Counted from the stretch's first letter, positions 9,305 to 20,184 are shown. The stretch is 64,000 nt of DNA from Cupriavidus taiwanensis (GCF_900250075.1 NZ_LT977072.1:31315-95314), one strand, 5' to 3'. Notes: generated from the sequence alone by a model not told the origin. Numbers and translations: made by a program.

Positions 9305-10149
9305 GAGAACCTCTTCATTAACAGGTCCGCCTCCAATGTTGGATGACGGGCCAGGATCTTTTGCACAAGTTTGTGGGAGACTTCTTGGAGGTTCGCGGCA
9401 TCCACTTCCAGAATTTCGCCTTTTTCGTCTCTCGGCGTTGGGCCGAATACTTTGCTGACTACGGTGGGCGAGCCTTTGAGCCCAATCCTATTCAAGTCAG
9501 TGATACCGGCTTGCTCCCGATTCCATTTGCGTATCGGAAACGCCGCCGCGTGTATCATCGCGGGGAGTTTTGCAAAACGTAATTCGTTCGTATTCTCAAG
9601 CATCGTTATGAGACAAGGCAGCGCGGTCTGAAGCACTTGCACGCCTCCTTCGGCACGACGCTCGACGACGATTGAACGCTTATTTAAATCCGTCTCAACG
9701 ATCCTTGATACATAGGTCAGGAGTTGGAAGCCGAGCCGTGTCGCGATACCGGGGCCGACTTGCGCGGTGTCGCCATCGATGGTCTGCTTACCGGTAAAGA
9801 CCATATCCACTGTTTGTTGAGTCGTGATCTGTTGGATGGCAGCGGCAAGCGCGTAGGACGTTGCAAGCGTATCAGCCCCGGCGAAAGCGCGGTCGGTGAT
9901 GAGTATGGCTTCGTCAGCGCCGAAGCTGATGCACTTGCGTAGCGCGTCCTCAGCCTGGGGCGGCCCCATGCATAGCGCCGTGACTCGTCCGCCGAAGCGG
10001 TCCTTCAACCGCAACGCCTCCTCTAGTGAGAAGAGGTCGTACGGGTTGATGATCGCTGGAACGCCTTGGCGCATTATTGTATTGGTGACCGGATGCACCC
10101 GAATCTGCGCTGAATCGGGGACTTGCTTGATACAGACGACAATGTGCAT
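9301..10149 (-). CDS. fixA: FixA, electron-transfer flavoprotein beta subunit
   Basis: FixA forms the ETF heterodimer with FixB and holds the bifurcating FAD. The 282-residue product shows the ETF-beta features [57 protein letters not shown] and [16 protein letters not shown]. It lies 15 bp downstream of nifW on the same strand, in the order nifV(remnant)-nifW-fixA-fixB-fixC-fixX. Confidence 0.95.
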   Translation of the reverse strand: MHIVVCIKQVPDSAQIRVHPVTNTIMRQGVPAIINPYDLFSLEEALRLKDRFGGRVTALCMGPPQAEDALRKCISFGADEAILITDRAFAGADTLATSYALAAAIQQITTQQTVDMVFTGKQTIDGDTAQVGPGIATRLGFQLLTYVSRIVETDLNKRSIVVERRAEGGVQVLQTALPCLITMLENTNELRFAKLPAMIHAAAFPIRKWNREQAGITDLNRIGLKGSPTVVSKVFGPTPRDEKGEILEVDAANLQEVSHKLVQKILARHPTLEADLLMKRFS

Positions 10150-10164
10150 GGTTCCTTCTCCGCG

Positions 10165-10503
10165 TTAGACGGTGTCGCGCTTTCCCAGTGAAGCGCGAAG
10201 GTTGTCAAGGCTAACGTACCTTCGTCCTTCTGCCTCCCGAAAACACCTGAAAACCTTCTGTTCCGCTGGCGTTGACGAGACGAAATCGTTGTACGCTTTG
10301 AGGAGCAAGCTGCGATAAAATTCGAACAGCGCGGTGCCGTTGTCGAAGGAAGGCTCTTCTTGTTGCTCGATGTACTGGAAGAACCGTTTCAGGATATGTA
10401 GACGGCTAACGTTCAAGACTGTTTCGTCGAATGCGATGTCAAAATGCCGAAAAAAGTCCTCAGTTGAAGAGAGGTGTTGCTGCTGATTGAGGTGTCCTTG
10501 CAT
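10165..10503 (-). CDS. nifW: NifW, nitrogenase-stabilising protein
   Basis: NifW helps protect or mature the MoFe protein. The 112-residue product has the family core STEDFFRHFDIAFDETVLNV followed by SRLHILKRFFQYI, and a conserved tail FRCFREAEGRRYVSL. It lies between the nifV remnant and fixA on the - strand and has a GGAG element shortly before its ATG. Its place downstream of the sigma-54 promoter at 11751-11766 suggests NifA control. Confidence 0.93.
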   Translation of the reverse strand: MQGHLNQQQHLSSTEDFFRHFDIAFDETVLNVSRLHILKRFFQYIEQQEEPSFDNGTALFEFYRSLLLKAYNDFVSSTPAEQKVFRCFREAEGRRYVSLDNLRASLGKRDTV

Positions 10504-10616
10504 ATCTTTGCTCCGAGGTGAAGTAAGCTGCTAGGAAGTAGTTTTCAAATACGGCGTGTGACGTACATAGACGCGGACCGCGCTGTTTCGACGAGTAACG
10601 GGCCGATTAGCTACCG

Positions 10617-11708
10617 CTACATGGACCTCCTACGGTTGCCAGGAAAAGGGATAATGGGCTTTGCTGGATATCTCCAGCGCCGCTCGCGATGCAGAGATAA
10701 CACCATTTTTTTAACTACTCGCTCCCGGAAAACGGCCTCGGAGTTTCCCGAATCTTGGTAATCTGGGTGCGGACGCGTATTAGACAGCAACGAATCGTGC
10801 TTGTCGCATCGGCTCAGCCGGGAATCGAAATGGGATACGCGGGAGTGTGTATTCCAACTCCTAGCTCGATGGGAGCCTATACGGGTTCTTATTCTGTTCG
10901 ACGGCACTGTCCGGTCAAACGCATCTTTGACAAGAGAAGAGATCTGGACGAGCGTTTTTCTATCGACGCCTGTATCCTGCCCAAGTAGATGCTGTGAACC
11001 CGTCACGACTTCCTCGAGCGCCGCCTTGCCCTTCGGGTGAACCATGCCTTTTACTGCTGGGTTCACATGTGGGGCGCTGGAGTTGAGCGCAGCTAGTGTA
11101 TGTGCAGTAGCGAGACCGACACAATTTTGCAAATAGATTTTTTTCTCCAAATCAACTGCATCGTGCAGCCTTGCAATGAGGTCGTAGGCCGCAAACGGGA
11201 GAATTGCACCAACTTTGTTGGAGAATTGGATCCGCTGTTCACCACACATGCTCGGGCACAGCGCGACTTCCACAAGGAACGAGGAGTACGCACTCCCAAG
11301 GCTTAACATACAAATAGATATTCCTGTGTGGCATTTCCCTATCTTCCGGATAAGGCGCGCGATCAGGGATAATACCCAAGCTCGCGACAGCCGCAGATGG
11401 TGCGAATAGAGATCGGAAACGGAAATGGACAATTGCACAAACTCAGCCTTGCAGCGCAAGGCAGCGGTTTGCTCGGTGTCTGTCGAACACCGGGAAATTA
11501 TTGTTTCGGGCTTGAGTTTCATGTCCCCAATAGCGTCGATAAACGTTATCTCCTCATCACCCATTGCAGGGATTCCCGTTAGCAACTCTGGAATTTCCGG
11601 AGCCAAGAATATGCCGGAAATCGCACAATTTTCTTCTATCCGATAAAGGCACCTTGGGGGCTGTTCTGGGCCGCACAATGTTCTCTTGATAATAATCGGT
11701 TTAAGCAT
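10617..11708 (-). pseudogene. nifV: Decayed nifV (homocitrate synthase) with lost active site
   Basis: NifV makes homocitrate, the organic ligand of FeMo-cofactor. About 275 residues still align with NifV: GIPAMG at 45-50, SISVSD at 94-99, GLATAHTLAAL at 198-208 and KGKAALEEVV at 226-235. The catalytic parts are gone: TLRDGEQ has become TLCGPEQ, the metal-binding HAHND has become YLQNC at 192-196, and the GERAGNAALEEV loop is altered. After about residue 278 the frame leaves the family; the C-terminal part continues in another frame (LIRVRTQITKI, like the NifV tail) with a stop in between. The sigma-54 promoter and the downstream genes are intact, so it now mainly serves as leader of the nifW-fixABCX unit. 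Possibly a non-enzymatic protein is still made. Confidence 0.85.
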
Positions 11709-11750
11709 CGCGGTAGTCGCCTTTGCGCGTCATAGGGTCCTAGACGGCCG

Positions 11751-11766
11751 AGCAAGCGTTGTGCCA
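11751..11766 (-). promoter_or_regulatory. sigma-54 promoter of the nifV-nifW-fixABCX unit
   Basis: The - strand reads TGGCACAACGCTTGCT, an exact -24/-12 consensus. Transcription would begin near 11739, about 30 bp before the nifV remnant. The NifA site at 11860-11875 lies about 95 bp upstream of it, the usual activator distance. Confidence 0.9.
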
Positions 11767-11859
11767 GCCGAGTTCAATAAGCTGGAGCGCTATCTTCAGG
11801 AGCGGCGGCGGCGACGCTGTCAGTAAAATTGGGGCTTCGCACACTTTTCGTGTCGCGAA

Positions 11860-11875
11860 TGTCTCTGTCCGGACA
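11860..11875. promoter_or_regulatory. NifA upstream activator sequence between divergent promoters
   Basis: TGT at 11860-11862 and ACA at 11873-11875 are separated by exactly ten bases, the NifA binding consensus. It is the only perfect match seen in the gap and is palindromic in its ends, so it can serve both the leftward promoter (about 95 bp away) and the nifB promoter (about 200 bp away). Confidence 0.8.
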
Positions 11876-12072
11876 AGCTGCTATTAACTCAACCGGTATT
11901 GACCGGTGCCGAGAAGAGGGAAGCCGTAGTAGGCCAATTTAGCTCTCTCTTTTCGCAGTGAGCTTGGAGCTGGCTTCGACCCACCCGCGAGACGAACTCG
12001 CTGCTGTCGGTTCTTATAGAACGCAAGCGAATGTTGGCCTCCTTCATACCGGTCGAGACGCTCCATGCGCGA

Positions 12073-12088
12073 TGGCACGGATTTCGCT
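12073..12088 (+). promoter_or_regulatory. sigma-54 promoter of nifB
   Basis: TGGCACGGATTTCGCT has a perfect -24 element and correct GG-N10-GC spacing; the -12 element is TCGC instead of TTGC. It lies about 45 bp before the nifB ATG. The rest of the 11709-12131 gap has no convincing gene. Confidence 0.8.
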
Positions 12089-12131
12089 TTTTTCACGATG
12101 ACCACCCACTCTCGATGAGAAGGAAAGAGTT

Positions 12132-13688
12132 ATGCGAGATAGCGCGAGCGCGAGCACGCTACCATCGACTACCTGTTATGGAGGCGAGGAGAGAATTGTG
12201 CCCCTAATGCCAACTAGCAGAACATCCGCTCTACGGGGCGGCGGTACTGCGTCTGTTGGTGCCAGCGTGTTGAAGTGTGAGTCGTCTGGAGAGGCCGAGG
12301 GGATGCTGCCGGGGGTGTGGGATAAGATAAAAGATCATCCGTGCTACTCAGAGGAAGCGCATCACCATTACGCGCGCATGCATGTAGCGGTTGCGCCCGC
12401 CTGCAACATTCAGTGCAACTACTGTAACCGCAAGTACGACTGTTCAAACGAGTCGCGACCTGGCGTTACGTCGAGAAAGCTGACGCCAGAGCAGGCGGTG
12501 AAGAAAGTGATGGTTGTCGCGAGTCGCATACCGCAATTGACGGTGGTGGGTGTTGCTGGGCCCGGTGATTCTCTCGCGAGCCCGGGGACCACGTTTGAGA
12601 CGTTTCGTTTGCTTAAGGAGCGAGCTCCCGATATCAAACTATGTCTCTCAACCAATGGCCTCGCGTTGCCTGACTTTGTGAATGACATCTGCCGATACAA
12701 TATTGATCATGTGACAATAACCATCAACATGATCGATCCGATTATTGGAGCAAGAATTTACCCGTGGATTTTTTGGAACCGTCGCCGATTGACAGGGACG
12801 GACGCCGCAGGCGTGTTGCATGAGCGGCAGATGCGAGGGCTCGAAATGCTAACAGAACGTGGCGTACTGACGAAAATCAATTCGGTGTTGATTCCAGGCA
12901 TTAACGATAAACATCTGATTGAGGTAAACCGCGCTGTGAAAGAGCGAGGTGCATTCCTTCACAACATTATGCCGCTAATCTCCGACCCCTCGCATGGTAC
13001 GTACTTTGGCCTGCACGGACCACGCGAACCTACCTCCCATGAATTGAGGACAGTACAGGAAGCTTGTTCGGGCGGCGTGAAATTGATGCGGCATTGCCGG
13101 CAGTGCCGAGCGGACGCGGTAGGTCTCCTCGGGGAGGATCGCAGTGACGAGTTTTCTCTGGAGAGTATCGAGCAGATGGATATCGGTTATGACCGAAACA
13201 TCCGCCACGAGTACCGGGTCCGCACGGAGACTGAGATCATGGCGCAACGTGAGGCAAAGAGGGAAGTACTAGCGTTAACGCAGGGCAGGAAAGCGACAGG
13301 ATCACTGAAGGTCAATATCGCCGTTGCCACGAAAGGCCGGGGTCGCGTGAATGGGCACTTTGGGAATATTTCTGAACTAAAAATCTTCGAAGTTAGTGCT
13401 TCTGGCGTGCACTTTGTGGGTTCCCGCCGAGTTGAATTGTATTGCCAAGGGGGCTACGGTGACGATGAACGACTAGTACGTATGATACGCGCGATCAACG
13501 ATTGTCATGCCATTTTTGTGGCGAAAATTGGTATGTGTCCGCGTAAGGAACTAGCCGATGCTGGCATCGAGTCGGTGGAGCAGTACGCGGGAGAGATTGT
13601 TGAGGTCGCAGCACTATCTTGGTTCAACGACTACTCAAGCCGTGTGGCTGGTGGCGCATCGTTGCGTAAACATTGCGACGATGCATGA
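12132..13688 (+). CDS. nifB: NifB, radical SAM FeMo-cofactor core synthase
   Basis: NifB builds the Fe8S9C core (NifB-co) with radical SAM chemistry. The 518-residue product has a low-complexity N-terminal extension of about 60 residues, then HPCYSEEAHHHYARMH and the SAM-cluster motif CNIQCNYC near residue 95, CSGG and HCRQCRADAVGLL, and a C-terminal NifX-like domain from about residue 390 (INIAVATK-type start, VNGHFGNISELKIFEV). The ribosome site AAGGAAAGAG lies before the ATG, and the sigma-54 promoter sits upstream. It heads the nifB-fdxN-nifZ-nifT group. Confidence 0.96.
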   Translation: MRDSASASTLPSTTCYGGEERIVPLMPTSRTSALRGGGTASVGASVLKCESSGEAEGMLPGVWDKIKDHPCYSEEAHHHYARMHVAVAPACNIQCNYCNRKYDCSNESRPGVTSRKLTPEQAVKKVMVVASRIPQLTVVGVAGPGDSLASPGTTFETFRLLKERAPDIKLCLSTNGLALPDFVNDICRYNIDHVTITINMIDPIIGARIYPWIFWNRRRLTGTDAAGVLHERQMRGLEMLTERGVLTKINSVLIPGINDKHLIEVNRAVKERGAFLHNIMPLISDPSHGTYFGLHGPREPTSHELRTVQEACSGGVKLMRHCRQCRADAVGLLGEDRSDEFSLESIEQMDIGYDRNIRHEYRVRTETEIMAQREAKREVLALTQGRKATGSLKVNIAVATKGRGRVNGHFGNISELKIFEVSASGVHFVGSRRVELYCQGGYGDDERLVRMIRAINDCHAIFVAKIGMCPRKELADAGIESVEQYAGEIVEVAALSWFNDYSSRVAGGASLRKHCDDA

Positions 13689-13794
13689 TCCGGCAAAGCG
13701 CGTCTATAAAAGTCCAATAACGACCATTTGACGTGCAAAGGTCATGCATGCGCGGAGGAGTAGTACAGTACTTTAAATTGTAAGGAGCGTATTT

Positions 13795-13986
13795 ATGGCC
13801 CTGAAGATTATTGCCTCAGCCTGCACCGGTTGCTCGGCGTGCGAGGCACAGTGCCCAAATGTTGCCATTAGGGCGAAAGGTGATGTGCTGGTAATTGATC
13901 CTAAGAAGTGCACTATGTGCGAGGGACTCGACTTTCCGCAGTGTGTGTCGGTGTGCCCCGTGGACGATTGCATAGTACCGGCTTAG
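13795..13986 (+). CDS. fdxN: FdxN, 2[4Fe-4S] ferredoxin
   Basis: A 63-residue ferredoxin with [12 protein letters not shown] at about residue 10 and [17 protein letters not shown] at about residue 40. The long spacing in the second motif is typical of FdxN downstream of nifB, which gives electrons to NifB and is needed for nitrogen fixation in several rhizobia. The ribosome site TAAGGAG is strong. It is separated from nifB by 106 bp. Confidence 0.93.
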   Translation: MALKIIASACTGCSACEAQCPNVAIRAKGDVLVIDPKKCTMCEGLDFPQCVSVCPVDDCIVPA

Positions 13987-14194
13987 CATGGCCACAGCGC
14001 GCTTCTAGAAGGCCTGTTTATCGGTCTGGTTCATGTCATGGCTCAAGCTTTACCGGTGGAGAAGCTATGGATTGCTGGAAAATATGGAACTAGGACCCGT
14101 TGGCGTGGCATTGTCGGTGGGGTGCGAACATGCCTCTAGCGTGGAGGGCAACTTTGCGGATGCCTAATTTAGAAACTGACCTCGGGGAAAGGCG

Positions 14195-14686
14195 ATGTCG
14201 GGACCAAAGCAGGTCTTATGCAACTCTGAGAGAAATGACACCGTCGAAATAGCGTTTGAACCTAGCTTTGAGGTTGGCGAGCGCGTAATTGCACGGTCGA
14301 TGGTTCGCAACGATGGAACGTTTTTTGGGAAAGACATTGGCGAAGTTATCGTGAATAAAGGAGATACTGGCTACATCACTAGAATCGACACCTTCCTGCA
14401 ACGATTCTACATCTATGCTGTTCACTTCGTCGCGAGTGATCGTCGCGTCGGCATGCGCGCAAGAGAACTCTGCACGCTGGACCACTTAAATGAAGGCGTA
14501 TGCGCGCCTATCGGCGACCACATCGCGGGCCCACCGTCCATCACAGATAGGGAAAATTTTGACGGGACCGTTCTGAATTCCAAGGGAGGAGTCAATCACA
14601 AACTGGAGAAATCTTGTGGAAGATCAGTCCATAGATTATCTGGTACTTCAAAAAAAGGTTCCGCGTGCTGTTGTAGGGAATCCTGA
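14195..14686 (+). CDS. nifZ: NifZ, P-cluster maturation protein
   Basis: NifZ aids formation of the second P-cluster in NifDK. Residues 24-95 carry the family core FEVGERVIARSMVRNDGTF, GKDIGEVIVNKGDTGYI, DTFLQRFYIYAVHFV and VGMRARELCTL. The C-terminal 65 residues, rich in Cys, Ser and Lys, match nothing recognised and could be a variable tail. The ribosome site GGGGAAAGG precedes the ATG. The 208-bp gap before it, after fdxN, holds no convincing gene. Confidence 0.9.
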   Translation: MSGPKQVLCNSERNDTVEIAFEPSFEVGERVIARSMVRNDGTFFGKDIGEVIVNKGDTGYITRIDTFLQRFYIYAVHFVASDRRVGMRARELCTLDHLNEGVCAPIGDHIAGPPSITDRENFDGTVLNSKGGVNHKLEKSCGRSVHRLSGTSKKGSACCCRES

Positions 14687-14972
14687 CGGACCTGCGCCTT
14701 GCCCGCTAAGAGGAATTGGCCGTTCTCGCAAGAGAAGATCGATTCGCCGGTAAGATTTGGCGGACCAGACCAAACGGGTAAGCTGCCCTTGCAGGTCTTT
14801 TGTACGTAACGAGTCGATTATGCTTGTCGGGGCTCTGACAAAATGTGTGTGATTTGTCCTGAGAATTTTTCAATACGCGCCGTTCAATGCGTGGCGGTGA
14901 ACCTGACAAATCTTTGTAACGCGGTGTTGCCATGTACTTTTCTTCCAGTTTCTCCGTTTTTGGAGGCCCGAA

Positions 14973-15191
14973 ATGAAAATTATGATTCGAAAGGATATTA
15001 CAGGTACACTAAAAGCATACTTGCCAAGAAAGGATCTTGAAGAGCCGATAGTTTCCATGACAAAGGAGCAAATGTGGGGCGGCCTCGTTAAGCTTGCGAA
15101 CGGTTGGCAGTTTCAGTTACCAGAGATGGCGCCAGATACTAGGCTTCCAGTCACTGTCGAAGCTAGACGAGTTGATTCTGGAGGAAAATGA
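14973..15191 (+). CDS. nifT: NifT/FixU family protein
   Basis: A 72-residue member of the NifT/FixU family: MKIMIRKD, YLPRKDLEEPIVSM, WGGLVKLANGWQFQLPEM and TRLPVTVEARR are hallmark segments. The family accompanies nif clusters and is usually dispensable in tests; its molecular role is unclear. The ribosome site TGGAGG precedes the ATG. The next gene begins 1 bp after its stop, suggesting coupled translation. Confidence 0.93.
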   Translation: MKIMIRKDITGTLKAYLPRKDLEEPIVSMTKEQMWGGLVKLANGWQFQLPEMAPDTRLPVTVEARRVDSGGK

Positions 15192-15192
15192 C

Positions 15193-15471
15193 ATGGCACT
15201 CACTGGTGATCAGATCAATATTATAACTGAATTGATCCGCAAGGAATCATCACTTCCTGAAGTTGCGGCCAAGTGGCAAAGTTGCTATCCGGATGTTCGT
15301 GTAATCCGGGTGAGCGAGCTCGAAATGCGATACGAAAAGCCGGTCATTGAATTGGCCGGGCGGCGCGTCTATTTTGGCGCATCCACGGGCGTCTGCATTT
15401 CTATAACGTCGGAGCCAAGCAACGCCAATATGCTGATCCTTACGGAAAATTGGGCATACAATGATGAGTGA
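15193..15471 (+). CDS. Small nif-cluster protein of unknown function
   Basis: A 92-residue product beginning MALTGDQINIITELIRKE. Its start at 15193 is preferred to the upstream one inside nifT because GAGGAAAATG of the nifT end serves as ribosome site and the genes then abut. It has an N-terminal helical half and a beta-rich end (RRVYFGASTGVCISI). I take it to be the small protein often found beside nifT and nifZ in beta-proteobacterial nif clusters; its function is not known to me. The compact position argues for co-translation with nifT. Confidence 0.7.
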   Translation: MALTGDQINIITELIRKESSLPEVAAKWQSCYPDVRVIRVSELEMRYEKPVIELAGRRVYFGASTGVCISITSEPSNANMLILTENWAYNDE

Positions 15472-15880
15472 TCATAATGCCACAATATTCGAATGTGGAA
15501 TTTGCGAAGTGAAAAGATTTAATTTTAATAAGTGAGGAAGTAGCCTCCCGTGGAAAACCATAGTTGGCTTAAAAGTTGGCTAACCGACAACTAAGTCGAC
15601 CTCAGTGTCTCTTCTCTGGAACTTTCGAATCTACGACGACTCTCCGTACGTAGTTGCGATAGATTTTCAAAAAAACAGAAAGTATTCCATATTACCGCTG
15701 GGCACAGGGTTTGTCGGTTCAACGTTCCGAAATTGCCCGATGGCTAGCGTGAATCTGCCAAGCACTTCTCTATTTCACCGCACGCGTGCCAGCCTTAATG
15801 ATTCAAGTTGATAGGTCACTGGGGCGACGCGAGGGCGCGTTAGTTGCCAAACGACGTATTTCGACAAAGCGCGAACGGTT

Positions 15881-15896
15881 TGTCAGTATCGCGACG
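15881..15896 (+). promoter_or_regulatory. Possible NifA site upstream of nifH, one mismatch
   Basis: TGT-N10-ACG at 15881-15896 differs from TGT-N10-ACA in one base and lies 80 bp upstream of the nifH -24 element, a typical activator distance. No perfect NifA site is found in the 667-bp gap before nifH. Confidence 0.5.
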
Positions 15897-15975
15897 CGGC
15901 CATAGTTCACAGTCATGGCCACCAGGAGTTCCGGAAACCCGCGATTTATCGGGCTTTCTGGAGTTCTTAGCGACA

Positions 15976-15990
15976 TGGCACGAAAGCTGC
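15976..15990 (+). promoter_or_regulatory. sigma-54 promoter of nifHDK
   Basis: TGGCACGAAAGCTGC has a perfect -24 half and a -12 half differing by one base, with GG-N10-GC spacing. The start would be near 16003, giving a leader of about 135 bases before nifH. The remaining gap (15472-15975) shows no convincing gene. Confidence 0.8.
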
Positions 15991-16099
15991 GCTAAAGCGG
16001 TCGCGCGGACACGAGCTGGCCGATGCGTGCTTTTGAAAGAAGAAGACCATAGGGAAACACCGCAGACTGAGGACATGATCGTGGCCTTGCAAACCATGA

Positions 16100-17020
<921 letters not shown>

Positions 17021-17035
17021 CCAGGTTTGAACGAC

Positions 17036-17059
17036 AGCCGCCGTGCGCGCACGGCGGCT
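17036..17059. repeat. 24-bp perfect palindrome between nifH and nifD
   Basis: The half-site AGCCGCCGTGCG is followed directly by its reverse complement, 16 bp after the nifH stop and 25 bp before nifD. In RNA it would form a very stable hairpin. Such nifH-nifD hairpins are known to stabilise or terminate part of the nifH message and so raise NifH over NifDK; here that is inference. There is no U-tract. Confidence 0.75.
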
Positions 17060-17084
17060 ATTGGGACGAGCATGTTGATTACCT

Positions 17085-18557
17085 ATGGATTACGCGATGA
17101 CCACGACGGTTGAGGAACGGAAGGCCGCCAACAAGGCCCTCATTGACGAAGTGCTACGAGCTTACCCTGAAAAGATGGGAAAACGACGGGCCAAGCACCT
17201 AAGTTCATTCGAGGAAGGCAAGCCAGATTGCGGGGTGAAGTCAAATATCAAGTCGCTGCCTGGGGTCATGACGATTCGCGGGTGCGCGTATGCTGGATCA
17301 AAGGGCGTGGTATGGGGCCCGATCAAGGACATGATTCATATAAGCCATGGGCCCGTTGGCTGTGGCCAGTACTCATGGGGATCGCGTCGCAATTACTACG
17401 TTGGCACCACGGGCATCGATACGTTCGTTACGATGCAGTTCACCTCTGATTTTCAGGAGAAGGACATAGTGTTCGGAGGTGACAAGAAGCTTGACAAGAT
17501 CATTGATGAGATACAGCAGCTGTTTCCGCTCAACAAGGGGATTTCGATCCAGACAGAATGTCCGATCGGTCTTATCGGAGACGACATTGAGGCTGTCTCA
17601 AAGAAGAAGAGTAAGGAGTATGGCGGGCACACCGTCGTGCCTGTGCGCTGCGAGGGTTTCCGTGGTGTGTCGCAGTCACTCGGTCATCATTTGGCAAACG
17701 ACGCGATCCGCGACTTTGTGTTCGATGCTCACTCCAATAAGCGGCTCGCACTTGAATCGACACCCTATGACGTTGCTATCATCGGCGACTACAACATTGG
17801 GGGGGACGCGTGGTCAAGTCGAATCCTTCTTGAAGAGATGGGTTTGCGGGTAATCGCACAATGGTCCGGTGACGGTACATTGGCGGAACTGGAGAACACC
17901 CCAAGGTCGAAGCTGAATTTGTTGCATTGTTACCGATCGATGAACTACATCAGTCGACACATGGAAGAAAAGTATGGAATTCCGTGGGTGGAATATAATT
18001 TTTTTGGTCCGACAATGATTGAGAAAAGCTTGCGTGAAGTTGCAAGTCGATTTGATGACGCGATTATGGAAAATGCAGAAAAGGTGATCGCTAAATACCG
18101 CGCAGTATCTGATGCCGTCATTGCGAAATATAAGCCTCGGTTGCAAGGTAAAAAGGTGATGCTCTTTGTAGGTGGGTTACGCCCGCGGCACGTTGTAGGG
18201 GCATACGAGGATCTAGGCATGGAAGTCATCGGAACGGGGTACGAGTTTGCACACAATGACGATTACCAACGAACCACGCATTATGTAAAGGATGGCACGC
18301 TCATCTATGATGATGTGACGGGGTACGAATTTGAAAGATTCGTAGACCAGGTGCACCCCGATCTTGTCGGTTCTGGTATCAAAGAGAAGTACGTGTTTCA
18401 GAAAATGGGAGTCCCGTTCCGCCAAATGCATAGCTGGGATTACTCAGGCCCTTATCACGGCTACGACGGATTTGCGATATTCGCACGTGATATGGACATT
18501 GCTATCTCAAGTCCTGTATGGAACCTCGCGAAGACGCCGTGGAAAGATCGAACATGA
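17085..18557 (+). CDS. nifD: NifD, nitrogenase MoFe protein alpha subunit
   Basis: NifD carries FeMo-cofactor and shares the P-cluster with NifK. The 490-residue product has the P-cluster cysteines in [25 protein letters not shown] and [11 protein letters not shown], the cofactor Cys in [11 protein letters not shown] and the cofactor His in [16 protein letters not shown]. Start 17085 is taken; a second ATG at 17097 is also possible, since the ribosome site is weak for both. nifK follows after 70 bp. Confidence 0.98.
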   Translation: MDYAMTTTVEERKAANKALIDEVLRAYPEKMGKRRAKHLSSFEEGKPDCGVKSNIKSLPGVMTIRGCAYAGSKGVVWGPIKDMIHISHGPVGCGQYSWGSRRNYYVGTTGIDTFVTMQFTSDFQEKDIVFGGDKKLDKIIDEIQQLFPLNKGISIQTECPIGLIGDDIEAVSKKKSKEYGGHTVVPVRCEGFRGVSQSLGHHLANDAIRDFVFDAHSNKRLALESTPYDVAIIGDYNIGGDAWSSRILLEEMGLRVIAQWSGDGTLAELENTPRSKLNLLHCYRSMNYISRHMEEKYGIPWVEYNFFGPTMIEKSLREVASRFDDAIMENAEKVIAKYRAVSDAVIAKYKPRLQGKKVMLFVGGLRPRHVVGAYEDLGMEVIGTGYEFAHNDDYQRTTHYVKDGTLIYDDVTGYEFERFVDQVHPDLVGSGIKEKYVFQKMGVPFRQMHSWDYSGPYHGYDGFAIFARDMDIAISSPVWNLAKTPWKDRT

Positions 18558-18627
18558 GCAGGGAGATCGCAGCGGCGTATTGGCGTCTAGCGAACGGTTA
18601 TTTATTATTTACATACAGGAGTGAGTG

Positions 18628-20184
18628 ATGCCGCAATCGACTGACAAAATTCTCGATCATGAATTACTTTTCCGGGAGCCGGAATACAGGGCGCTCTTTC
18701 AGAATAAGAAAGAGTTCGAATTCAAGGATCCTGAAGAAAAGATAAGGGAGTTTTCCGAATGGACTAAGACAGAAGACTATAAGAAGAAGAACTTCGCCAG
18801 AGAATCACTGACTGTGAATCCGGCCAAGGCATGTCAGCCGCTTGGAGCCGTGTTTGTAGCAAACGGCTTTCACAAGACACTTCCATTCGTACATGGTTCT
18901 CAAGGCTGCGTTGCATACTACCGTTCACATTTTTCGAGGCATTTCAAGGAGCCGACTTCGTGTGTGAGTTCCTCAATGACTGAGGATGCGGCGGTCTTCG
19001 GCGGCCTGAACAACATGATTGATGGACTGGCTAACGCGTACAACCTTTACAAGCCCGAGATGATTGCCGTATCCACAACATGCATGGCGGAGGTGATCGG
19101 GGACGACCTCGATGCATTCATCAAGAACAGCAAGCAGAAGGGCAGCGTCCCTGAAGATTACGATGTGCCTTTCGCCCACACGCCAGCATTTGTCGGTAGT
19201 CACGTGACGGGTTATGACAATGCGCTACTGGGCATCCTGAAGCACTTTTGGGGCGGTAAGGCAGGGGCGTCCAACCCGTTGGTCCGAACGCCTGACGACA
19301 GTGTGAACTTCATCGGCGGCTTTGATGGCTTTGTCGTCGGAAACATGCGTGAAATCAAGAGAATATTCGATCTGTTTGGCGTAAAAGTGAACATTATCTG
19401 CGACCCGTCGGAAACCTGGAACACACCTACGGATGGCGTGTTCAGAATGTATCAAGGTGGGACAAGGAAAGAGGAGGTGGAACGCGCACTGAACGCTAAA
19501 GCAACATTCGTTTTCCAGGAGTTCTGCTGCGAACGAACAAGTAAGTTTATCGCTGAACAGGGTCAGGATGTCGTGGTTTTAAATGCGCCGGTTGGCGTTG
19601 GTGGCACTGACCATTTCCTTATGGAGATTTCGCGGGTGACCGGTAAGCCAATACCAGCTGAACTGGAAAAGGAGCGAGGTCAACTCGTAGACGCTATGGC
19701 GGACAGTCAGGCAAGCCTCCATGGTAAGCGGTACGCATTGTATGGGGACCCGGACCAGATGCTGGGATACACCCAATTTCTCCTCGAGATTGGGGCTGAA
19801 CCAAGCCACGTGTTATCGACAAACGGCAACGACGCTTGGGCGGAGAAAGTACAGGCGTTGCTCGATGCGTCACCATATGGTGCAGGATGCAAAGTCTATC
19901 CGAAGCGTGACCTCTGGCACCTGCGCTCTTTGTTATTCACGGAGCCGGTGGACTATCTGATCGGCAACACATACGGAAAATACTTGGAGCGCGACGCCGG
20001 GACACCCCTCGTGCGGCTCGTGTTCCCCATTTTTGACCGTCACCACTATCATCGGTACCCCACTTGGGGATACGCTGGTGGTCTTCGCATTCTTATGGCG
20101 CTACTCGATGAATACTTTGAAGCATTGGACGCTAGCACTATTGCTGTTTCGGAGACTGACTACAGCTATGACATTGTTCGGTGA
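18628..20184 (+). CDS. nifK: NifK, nitrogenase MoFe protein beta subunit
   Basis: NifK completes the MoFe protein. The 518-residue product has the P-cluster cysteines in [26 protein letters not shown] and [13 protein letters not shown], and the C-terminal [20 protein letters not shown]. Start at ATG 18628 is preferred over GTG 18625 because AGGAG ends seven bases before it. It is the last gene of nifHDK; no clear terminator follows. Confidence 0.98.
   Translation: MPQSTDKILDHELLFREPEYRALFQNKKEFEFKDPEEKIREFSEWTKTEDYKKKNFARESLTVNPAKACQPLGAVFVANGFHKTLPFVHGSQGCVAYYRSHFSRHFKEPTSCVSSSMTEDAAVFGGLNNMIDGLANAYNLYKPEMIAVSTTCMAEVIGDDLDAFIKNSKQKGSVPEDYDVPFAHTPAFVGSHVTGYDNALLGILKHFWGGKAGASNPLVRTPDDSVNFIGGFDGFVVGNMREIKRIFDLFGVKVNIICDPSETWNTPTDGVFRMYQGGTRKEEVERALNAKATFVFQEFCCERTSKFIAEQGQDVVVLNAPVGVGGTDHFLMEISRVTGKPIPAELEKERGQLVDAMADSQASLHGKRYALYGDPDQMLGYTQFLLEIGAEPSHVLSTNGNDAWAEKVQALLDASPYGAGCKVYPKRDLWHLRSLLFTEPVDYLIGNTYGKYLERDAGTPLVRLVFPIFDRHHYHRYPTWGYAGGLRILMALLDEYFEALDASTIAVSETDYSYDIVR

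Noticed and set aside
11884..12105. 73-residue - strand frame between nifV and nifB
   Set aside because: It overlaps the nifB promoter, has no family resemblance and no clear ribosome site.
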